A DNA stretch of 64,000 bases from Pelodera strongyloides (Eukaryota > Nematoda > Chromadorea > Rhabditida > Rhabditidae). Every line of letters starts with the position of its first letter. The first letter of the stretch is position 1. The notes under the pieces are model-generated. The model made no database searches. It had not been told where the DNA came from and saw nothing but the letters and a program-made list of their open reading frames with translations. The stretch spans positions 124,001-188,000 of the forward strand of contig JAANDG010000172.1 of the NCBI GenBank assembly GCA_036852015.1, in the 5' to 3' direction. Positions 54,694-64,000 of this stretch are shown here, piece by piece. The position numbers and the translations under genes were made by a program.

Positions 54694-56623
54694 ATGATCG
54701 AGGACTTAATCGTGGCATGTATGTCAGTGGTTATCTTAGTGGTGGCCCGATTCTTCGCACTGGAAATTCCATACATCGACGTTGTAAGTTTATGTACAAT
54801 ACACATATGAATGATTATCCAGTTCTACATTTCTCCTTGAGCTAAACTTAGGGTCAATCTTAATTGACCCGAACCCATAACACAAAATCCACAAAATCCG
54901 CAAAATAATATGTATTCTGCTCGTTTAGGGTTTCCATTGTGATGAGGATGACATTGCGTTTCCCGTTCGCCCGGACACAATTCCAGCAAGAACAATGTAC
55001 ATTATCTACTCAGCTATTATATTAGTAGTGGTAAGGTTTGTTTTGCGGCAAATACTAATGCTAGCTCATTTTTTGTAGGAAGATGAGAGCTCTCAAGCTT
55101 TTCAATCTTACTAAACTGTAGTAAGGACCGAAAAACTGCCTATCGTAGGCCAGTGAACGCATGATGCACACTACTATACTAATTATGAGATATATTTTAT
55201 GAGGTAAATTGATGATAAAACCTTGGAATTGTTTAGGTCCCTCTTTCTGAATTAAGTCTTTATCGCAAGGTGGGAGGTCCAGTGTTACATGTTCAGTGGA
55301 GACGTTTTAAAGGGCACCCGTTGATTCTCAAAACATTATATTTTTATGGTAGGTGCTTGGTGATATTATTTCTGTACATAGGTAGGTGCACAAGTGCGGA
55401 GTGTTTTGAAGCGCACGGCTGGTTTCAAGCTCAAAATTTTATAAATTAGTTTCAAGTCTGAATCTACGTCAACTGAGTGAGAGCAGCAAGTGGTCCGCTG
55501 CCAGCACGATTGTTCTATTTTGTTGCTGTCAGCTAATTTTAACGATAACTAATTAAGTGTGTTTCGCTTGTGGAGTGCTAGCCACAGCTGTGGCCACTGA
55601 GATCTTCAAGAGAACATCGTCAAGGTTACGACCGAACTTCCTGGACACTTGTAAACCAGCAAATCTAAGGTAAACCCGCTTTCAATCCGACTTTTCCGCC
55701 TTAGATTGAAGATAAGCTCGTTTCGATGATCACTAAGGTACGATGGAAAAAATGAAATGATAATTTTCAGTCAATTATGCCCTCCGGGGTCTCATCAGTA
55801 TGTGGAACATGTTAATTGTCTGGGAGAATCGTCTCCCGATGAACACTTTTCGTTCCCGTCATCCCATGCATCACAGTCACTCTATTTTGCTGTATTCACA
55901 ATCGTGGGTTTTAATTCTCCGCTTTTAATTCTCAAAATTGAGTTGTTTATTGATGACATGCATTTTCAACAATTCTAGGCGATAGTGTAGTTCACTCGTG
56001 ACCAGATTGCACTTTAAATCTATAAAAGCCAACAATATTTTAACTGGGTGATTAAATTTGAATGTTGTTCAGTTTAGAGTTATCTACATCGTCGCATGAA
56101 GTTCTGGGCAATAGTGAGGGCATTTGCTGAGTACGCCATAATGGTACTGGCTGGATTCGTTTGCCTGAGTCGTGTCAGAGATTTCAAACACCGATACACC
56201 GATGTTGTGGGCGGAGCAATTCTCGGAGTGCTTCTTGGATACGGAATGGTAATCTATTACATAATGAATTATATATGTGTTCGACATGCGCATTGCCTGA
56301 TTTTACGTGGAAGTGTCCCTCTGCTGTATTGTGGCTCAGTAGGAGTTGTATCTTTAAATGAACATGTGAGTTTATCAATGTCTGTTACTAATACAGGCCG
56401 TAGCTTTTGCTCACTTTGCGAATAGCATTCGTGGATTAGTATATGGAATTGCTTGCAGATTCATCTGATTCTTCACAACTTCCGCAAATATCGCTATCGT
56501 CCGGCAGTTGGAGACGTTGAATGCATTGAAGGAGGACCAACACTTACTGAAGATATCGAGAGACTGCGAACAGATTATGGAACAACGGCTTCCACAGACA
56601 GTTTGGAACATTTGGTGGAATAA
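54694..56623 (+). CDS. Lipid phosphate phosphatase (PLPP/LPP)
   Basis: Seven exons: 54694-54783, 54929-55030, 55237-55348, 55558-55669, 55771-55903, 56078-56248 and 56459-56623, giving 294 residues, normal for the family. These six-span enzymes dephosphorylate phosphatidate, lysophosphatidate and related lipids at the outer face of the plasma membrane or in the ER lumen. Motif C1 is KRTSSRLRP (K-x6-RP). Motif C2 reads FPSSHAS where the family has PSGH, with the catalytic His kept. Motif C3 is SRVRDFKHRYTD (SR-x5-H-x3-D). GFHCDEDDIAFPV after TM1 is also typical. The acceptor before 55558 is AAG; one 18 nt downstream (GAG) is in frame and possible. The ATG lies 20 nt after TTTTGCAG, a likely trans-splice site, which itself abuts the retrotransposon tail. 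An AATAAA is at 56683-56688. Confidence 0.88.
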
Positions 56624-56682
56624 ACATGGACATTTGGGCCATCGTTGGCAGTTATCTCAATTTATTGAGCGCAATAACAACA

Positions 56683-56688
56683 AATAAA
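56683..56688 (+). terminator. Poly(A) signal, PLPP gene
   Basis: AATAAA about 60 nt past the stop codon of the lipid phosphate phosphatase gene, a normal distance for a nematode. Confidence 0.7.
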
Positions 56689-56689
56689 G

Positions 56690-57353
56690 CTACCATTTCA
56701 ACTTTCCTCCCAAGCACCGAAAAATTAGAATTCCTATCGCCTATGAGGCTTCAACCATTTATTAAATAACATCAATAAATTCACAGAGACAAGAACATTA
56801 AAATTAATGCGGCTGAGAAGCAATGTTAGTAAGTTATAAATCTGATATGCGCGACGCATTTGTTTGGCTATTCGTTTGCATTTCCACGAATGAAACCTGG
56901 ACAAAATAACACATTCCTAATACACTGTTATATACAAAAATATCGTCATTGTAACAATGTAAGGCAAAATGATAGATGCTATGTATAAATTATAAGGTGA
57001 GAAACCGTGGAAAATGGAAAAATAAAAAGGAAAAACACTTGGGCAACAATATGCACGTAAGCAGGTAAGAAGTAAGATTGGTAGGTAACTATAAAAATAC
57101 ATATTTTGATCGATTAACATCAAGCATCGCCCCTTAGCGCAACTAAAATGAAGGTTCGTCACCGCTCGTAATAAGTACTGTATTATCACAAGTCCATATC
57201 TATGTTTAGACAATGACACGGTACTTACAATAATGCTTCGATGTGGGCTCGCTTAACAAAGAAGCACCATAATAAAACTGTACGTTGTGTGTATTTTTCT
57301 CGTGAATTGTATGTGTACGTAATAAATTATTTTAATTATTATAACAAACCAAC
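56690..57353. other. Gap between convergent genes
   Basis: The 3' flanks of the phosphatase and transporter genes meet here. The DNA is AT-rich and I see no further feature. Confidence 0.5.
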
Positions 57354-60300
57354 CTATTGGTTGAGTTTATGCAACTCGGATTCACTCAATGCATCTTTGC
57401 TGTTCTTCTCCTTCGTTTCTTCGCACTTCCTCATCGCTCGTAGAGGAATACATATAACACCACTCAAAGTCATCAATCCGCCCATCACATAGAAGGAAAG
57501 GTCGAAATTGCCCGACAGGTCCTTGATAAATGCTGCAAAAGGATAAGTTAAGTGGAAGACTAATACGCACCGATGACCGTTTTTGTGAGTTATGTCTGTT
57601 TTGGAAGTATGCGCAGCTCAGCGTTCTCGCCTGCAAAAATCTCATAGAATGCTGAATCTCTTAATTAATTCAAACTTCAACATACCAGCAATCGGAGAAC
57701 CAATGATGGCTCCAACTCCCATGAAGAGAAGCAGAACACCGAACGCACTTGATAGACGCTCTAATCCAAAAAGGTCAACGCAAATCACGGAACGAAGTGC
57801 AGCAAAACACGCTAAAATGTACTAATTATTCAGTTTGTTTTTGTTTTTCTCCGATTGCGGTTAAATGCGCTTTCCAAACATAGAAACAGCTCACCAACTC
57901 CGAAAGCAAATGGACCACAGAAAACAATGAAGTGCCAATATTCGGTAAAGAAAGGCACTGCAATTGTGGCCAGACCACCCAGTATTAGACCAACATTCGA
58001 CACCATCAATGAATCGACTTTCGGACTGTCAGCAATGCGGCTGCAAAGGGGGACGTTAAATAAAAAGGCTAAATTTAATACGTTCGAATTCCTTACAACG
58101 AACATGTTTGTTTTTCAACAACGAATGCTGTAATTGAAAGTTCAGGTAATAGTCTCTCGGTGACGATCCTAAGAGTTATACAGAAAAAGCAAATTGTAAA
58201 ATAAGGAAACCTTACCCGCACATTATACGGAAAACAATATTGAACACTCCAAGGAGTGATAGCGGAAGTGATTTTTGTGTCTGTGTCAGATCGGGGAACC
58301 TGCAAACAGTTTTTTTTTTGTACAAATAGATGGATCGATTAGATTTAGATGTAGCTATGCACTTGAGCAGTAAACTAAACCGTTGAATGAGCCAATGGAT
58401 ATTCATTGACGATCAAGGGGGGGATCATGAATATAAATACGAATAAGAGTCCAACAATAAGCAAAAAAAAAGATCCAACTTTTCCAGTTGACGTCCAAGG
58501 TAGGCGTATGGAACGTAGAAACAGGAGAGCGTGAGAAATCCGGAGAATGCTAGAACCACAAATGATGGCATTTTGAACAGCGAGAGGTCCAACATCGATT
58601 CAATTGTCTAGAAGTATGTAAATGCATTAGTCTTTCCTTTAACCCTAGCAAGAAAGAGTGGAAGCAGAATTTCCATTATTGTATGTTGTTATCCCGAAAC
58701 TAATTGTACGAACTTACTTTCACTAGATTTGCTTTCCAATCCGAACCAGCCGACTCATCTTGAACTGCGGCCGGAAGACCAATTCTTGAGATGTTCATGT
58801 TGGAGTGGTATGGTGGAATTTGGGGAACCTAAACTGCCAAGTGAAACATTTACTAACCTTTCTATTGCCACACAGCAGTATTTTCTCATATCCTTTAACG
58901 TGCAATGTGTTACCTGTGCCGATTCAACAAGTGCTGCGCGCTCAGCTTGCGATACTGAAAGCACTTAACTATAAATTTTATACTGAACCCAATCGGTATC
59001 ATGCGTTTAGTTTAAGCGGGGATGCACTTAATATAGGAAAGACAATACTAGATACCACACTTTTCGTTGTAACCATTATCGGCTAATCAGGCCACATAAT
59101 ATGTCAACTATCGTTTGATTCTGAATCCTGCGCAAATACCGTGTGAAAGATAGTCACGTCTCCGACCCTCCCAGTCCTCTACTATTATTTGAGGAGTGGC
59201 TAGAAAATACATAGAGGTATTGTGATTAGGTTTGTGAATATGTTGCCAGGTATATTATCCAAAACATCAAGCTGTTAAAGAAAATGCATCATTTGGTTGA
59301 CGTTCTTTATTTGTATTGATTGTTAATCAATAAACAGTTATTATAAACAGTTGTTATCCACCACGCTCACCTATCGATGTCCTGTAAGCAGTTGCATCTG
59401 AACATATCTTGAAAATAACATTCCCGGTTAAAACTCGGTTGCTAACAAAAGAAGACGTAAGGTCAATTTAAGTACCCGATTTTGTCCTTGATCGCAGTGC
59501 TAATGATGTGCTGGATCCCGGATAGAAGATATCCTGCCGTGAAAGAGGTCTATTGAGATCTACCACTGAGTCGCGGGCAATTGCACTCGTCAAGTCACTC
59601 TGAGACCACACATTCTTTTGCTGAAAAATGATGATATTATTATTGGATGTGGTTTCCAGAATAATAACATTCAGAGAATTTTTTTTAGTGAAAATTTACA
59701 TTCAAGAATTTCGAAAAGAAAATATTGTATTGTCTGATAACAGGACAAGCTGAAAAAATACTTACGTGACTTTTTTGAGCGTGAAGTTCGATAGTGGACA
59801 GGAAGGGTCTCTCAACATTGAATCGCGATTTCTGATCTCCAATCCGTTCAATCGCAATTCCTGCAGGTATTAATCCGCTGTCGGTAGTAGTTGTGTGCTG
59901 TAATTGCCAAGGTTCAAGTTAAGATCTTGTTATATACGCTGAAACTTATGGTTCGAAGGGGTAAGCACCGTAATGATTGTTTACCTCAACTTCTTGCTCG
60001 TATTCTGCAGCAATTCTGGCGACCTGAAAAAATACGTTCATTGTGGTAAGTCATTTCGCAAGTTTATATTCAAACAGGCTTATTTAATGAGTAGAAATAA
60101 GTTGTTTCAAGTAAATCTAAACCTCGGCCAATTGTTGTGGAGTAGGCTGCGGAGGTTTCGCAAGGAATCCGACGCCAATGCACAGAAGGGAACATAGTGC
60201 GAAGAACACCAAGAACACCCTCCAGTTGTTATCGACCAAGTCCAGCACCAAGGGATTCACCTGTGACCATAGAAGATATATTCAAACAGTACGTTTGAGC

Positions 60301-61608
60301 AGTACTTTTGAGCAAAATACAAACAGTGGTTTGTTTAGAACATGGCAATACGTATCAACAAACATACCGTTGCAAAAATGGAAGTTCCAATACCAGACCC
60401 GCAAACTGCTAGTCCTGTGGCAAATGCCCGCTTCTCTTCAAAGTATAGAGACACAATAACGATGGCTGGAAGATACACGAGCCCAAAACCCACGCCTAAA
60501 TGCTGATGTTTCATTCGTAAAACGAGAGAGATACTTAAGCAATATTATTTTCTGTTAATTGCTAGCGTAATCATATTCCAAAAGATTAGAATCAGAAATA
60601 ACCTCCGATGAATCCGAAGCTCAAGTAAAGTATGAAGATTTTTGGTGCAATGCATGAACACAAAAAGCCGAAAAATGCAATCACGGCACCAATAATGGTC
60701 ACCATTCGACAGCCATATTTATTAGCCAAAGCAGCAGCGACGGGGCCTGCAAATAATTCCTTGATTCCGCTTGTCTAAAGTAACATACAACATTGTTTGC
60801 ATATACTTTCACAGATGTTAAAAAGATCATCGTTTGGGCTCATGTGCTTAATACTTGGTCTATGCTTACGGATTCATGAAGCTACCGCATAATGAAATAT
60901 ACGAGAGAGTCGTAAACACTTATGGTCCAATCCGATCAAGTCTAGTTTCATACACGATTGTTGTATTCAGAAATCTTAAATGTCAGATCTACTGACCGAC
61001 TAAAAGGTAGCTTCCCGAAAGAATAGATATAGAAAGCGCAGCAGCTGCATCTGAAGTTTTAAAATCCGCCTTCCAAAGACCAAGCAGGGCGTCACCAGCA
61101 GTGAATATAATACCTGCAAATTAGCATGAGTAAACTAAAAAGTCATGAAAATTGATTCACTTATAGGTACACTTAGGCATAGTGTTTACGAAAATCGCAT
61201 TTCGTAGACATGAAACCCTCATGCATATAATAGTGAATAAGAAAGGCTGACGGTACAACACAAATCTTACCATCAACAATCAAATTGGCAATAAATGAAG
61301 CAAATACGACGACCCAGCCATAGCCACCTGAAACAGTATTTCTATGACAAATACGATTAAAAAAACTTTTAGAACGTTTTCACTTGTAAAAGAGAATGAC
61401 AAGATTTTGTTCACTATTCGGGACAAGAAATGGAGAACTTGCGATTTAGCAAGCCGGATTTAAATATACGTCGCGTTCATGAAGCTGAATTTAAAAAATG
61501 ACACCGACCATCCAAAGGTTTGACGTATCCCACATTTTCCAATTGTTCCTCAATTACTTCTTCTTTATTGTTATTTAATGTTGTACCATTATGTTTCTCT
61601 TCACCCAT
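57354..61608 (-). CDS. Monocarboxylate transporter-like MFS protein
   Basis: Sixteen exons in coding order: 61608-61509, 61327-61271, 61113-60997, 60746-60603, 60495-60368, 60260-60123, 60023-59985, 59897-59766, 59620-59476, 58954-58914, 58828-58718, 58607-58480, 58299-58216, 58040-57895, 57811-57686 and 57532-57354. All phases agree, 604 residues. The SLC16 signature is present: DGGYGWVVVFASF after a short acidic N terminus, then GPVAAALANKYGCRMV, EEKRAFATGLAVCGSGIG, NIVFRIMCG and CVDLFGLERLSSAFG in the second half. Twelve spans are expected, split by a long cytosolic loop of about 190 residues that includes PLSRQDIFYPGS, seen in nematode members. It likely moves small carboxylates or related solutes with protons; the substrate cannot be told. 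The ATG directly follows CTTTCAG, a likely trans-splice site. The 39-nt and 41-nt exons are the least certain parts. Confidence 0.87.
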
Positions 61609-61611
61609 CTG

Positions 61612-64000
61612 AAAGTAAGATTGAAGGACCATGTTCACAGTGAAATTACTCATAGAAAAAACGGCAAAATGTATATTTAAATGAGATAGCAACATTGATG
61701 TGATGCTGAGAATGTACAGTAAATAGAAAATAACTAAAAAAGTAGTAGAAAAAGCCACATTTCTAGCATCGACGCGTTATTTCGAGCATCATTAGACCAT
61801 CATTCTATCTCAAAATCTATCAACGTCAGCGCCAAATAAAGCTCGATAAAACAGTCTTTACGGGGGTCTCTACTAAAATAACCAATGATTCTTTTCTGAT
61901 AACGGGCCCGTGATTGTTAGAAAAAAGCAGGCTAGCTCAGTTTTTCGCCTTTTTTTTTTGTGACTTAATAAGTCTTGTACTTGCGTTGACAATATGACGA
62001 CAATATGACAATATGACGATCTGGGGGATTTCTTAGCCAATTGATGTGAAATCGTTCGTACTGCAATACTCATTCAACACATAACTTAGTGCGCGGCGAC
62101 TAGCATGCTTATTTGGTTATCGCACACACGCCTATGGGATTAGACCTTCTTAAGAAGTTAATACCGTAAGTACGTTCGGGAAATCATGAATTGATAAAGG
62201 CGTTTAGGAGAATAAGCCGAATAAACCCCCAGATTGGAAATGTTGCGAACATTCGCAGTGCCTGGGTGGTGCGAATAACAGTGGTTTCAGAAATAACGGA
62301 TTTTTCATATCTGAAAAATTTCACAGCAATTTCTCACATGCCTGGTGAAGTAAAGCGCAGTAAATACAATTAATGTCCTATGAAGATTTTATTGTGCCTT
62401 GAGCTGTGAAGTATACCAATAAAAATGCTAATATTTACAAAGTATAATCAATCGATAATGAAGGTTTGTATTTGGTCGCACGAAAATTCGATTGATTTTT
62501 TTTTTGCATTTTTTTATCCTCCAAAAGCACAATGCACGGAGAAAGTCCTTTATGAGAGTTTCGATATTTCCATGAAATACATGTAAAAACACACAATTGG
62601 GTACATGTGGCACATACATAATCGGCAATGTTCCTGGTGAACAAAATTAACAAAATTACATTTTGATTTTAAACACGAGATCGGCATAAACGCCGTTAGG
62701 GCTGTTGCTTCTGCAGTGAAGAAGTGCGACTGGAATAACAAGGCAAAAAATAAAGCTAAATCTTTTGTGCTTTTTATGGTGGTATGGATTACGTAACTAT
62801 AGTTCGCCGGAAAGAAGTATTTTTACACTTAAGGATTTGTTTATAAAACACTTGATATAGTTTGGCAGTGAAAACTGAACAAAAAAAACGGATCCGCTAG
62901 AGAGCTTTTTTATGTAAACAATTTTGGTATCAGTTGTTTTGATTACACGTATGTACAAATGTGCTATCCAATGAGTAATACACTCGTGACTTTGTTTCTT
63001 AGCATCCTGATTCAAGCTGTTAAATACATGCAACTTTCTTCGAAAAATCGGGGAAATATTTTTCCAAACATTGCAGGTGGGTGGTGTATTTAGTTCAAAT
63101 AGAAACAAATGAAGTTGGCTAACAGTTCATTGCTTTCACACTAGAAAGAGTTCAATTGCATACAGATTCAAATAAGCCATTGAGATAAAGGTGAAACAAC
63201 CATTGAAAATGTGGAAAACGACAAAACATACGACGCAAATGTTGGAAAAGAAGCTGGGCTTAATTAATGAGAATTGTCGCGCAGTCTGGAAGAAACATGC
63301 ACATGAATTGCGAACAGACGTTTTGCAAAAGATAGAACGAACAGAAATTGACGGTTTCCAAATGGCAGTTTCATAAGCGTTCTAGCACATCAAACAGAGA
63401 AATCTTAGTGTTTAGCCTCATTCAGCATGAAAATTAGTGCCGGTTTTCACAAAAAATCTCAACCCAAATCATAGATAACGGCACCTACACACGTTGTAAA
63501 CGTCTTTTTTTACTTGCAAAACAGTTGAACTCTCTTATCACAAACATAAACTTAGCTTGCCACAGAGTTAAGAAGGTGCCGCAAACGTTTCCTTTCTGAA
63601 GTACTTTGGCACGGGCATGCAACCTTTGGCGGACTTATTATTCTTGACTTTTTAGTGAACTGTTTGGTTCCCAAGCCTTTAAAACAAAATAAATGGTAAC
63701 GAATTTGTAGCACAAGTTAAGTATGCAAAACAGGGGATATACGTCCGATACTCTCACAATAGAAAAATGAAACTTTTCAGGAATACATGTATAGGTAGCT
63801 TTATGATTGTCAAATTGATGGACATATCACAGCTTATCAACTGTGAGACAATGCAACCGTTTCCCATTAACATTGTAATAAATGTCAAAAATGCCAAAAT
63901 TTTTGTACTGTGATTTTTATGTCTTCGGATATACACACTATACACAGCAACAACCGTATTCTTGCGAACTAAAATTATTCCAAATAAATTGTTGACTATG
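61612..64000. other. Intergenic, nothing convincing
   Basis: This is the promoter side of the transporter gene and beyond. A plus-strand frame at 63191-63376 (61 codons, helix-like, rich in Lys and Glu) is a little more protein-like than its surroundings but has no recognisable partner exon. Nothing else stands out. Confidence 0.45.

Noticed and set aside
56399..56458. Possible extra phosphatase exon ending in VAFAHFANSIRGL
   Set aside because: Using it would require a 20-nt intron before 56459, too short to splice. Direct joining of 56248 to 56459 completes TM6 naturally.
63191..63376. 61-codon Lys/Glu-rich plus-strand frame
   Set aside because: No known motif, no partner exon and no upstream signal beyond chance.

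Overview
The window looks like a chromosome segment from a nematode. The DNA is AT-rich. Genes are split into many short exons with GT..AG introns that often end in TTTTCAG, TTGCAG or TTTTAG. Several start codons lie just after an unpaired 3' splice site, as expected for spliced-leader trans-splicing. The gene models below were built by hand: donors, acceptors and codon phase were checked at every junction, and each full model is open and a multiple of three. The only exceptions are one gene with a single-base frameshift and one whose first exon is missing.

Layout. 1-6.7 kb: no convincing gene. 6.75-13.8 kb (+): a 3-Ig + 1-FN3 cell-surface protein like WRK-1, with two alternative last exons, one GPI-anchored and one secreted. 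13.8-20.9 kb: repeat-rich. It holds a GC-rich composite element with a tRNA-like core, a small hairpin, and a ~1.2 kb foldback element. 20.96-22.64 kb (+): four-span membrane protein, first exon not found. 24.4-25.8 kb (-): secreted DOMON-only protein. 28.1-31.1 kb (-): cathepsin D-like aspartic protease (asp-4 type). 34.2-37.5 kb (-): neuropeptide GPCR (npr-9/allatostatin-galanin type). 38.5-38.8 kb: GC-rich palindromic element. 42.1-45.4 kb (-): GPR180/TMEM145-like receptor. 48.3-51.6 kb (+): methylthioribose-1-phosphate isomerase, with an apparent frameshift and a composite repeat in one intron. 51.9-52.8 kb (-): small Ly6/uPAR-type GPI protein. ~53.6-54.65 kb (+): 5'-truncated non-LTR retrotransposon. 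54.7-56.6 kb (+): lipid phosphate phosphatase (PLPP/LPP). 57.35-61.6 kb (-): monocarboxylate-type MFS transporter. 61.6-64 kb: no convincing gene.

The genes do not form one pathway. They are unrelated single genes, none close enough on the same strand to suggest an operon. Two pairs converge with short 3' gaps (isomerase/Ly6 and PLPP/transporter). As I recall, the C. elegans relatives wrk-1, asp-4 and npr-9 are all X-linked, so the segment may be X-derived; this is inference. The least explained material is the repeats: two GC-rich composite elements with tRNA-like cores (17.3-18.0 kb and 50.16-50.7 kb) and the foldback element with a tRNA-like box in each arm.
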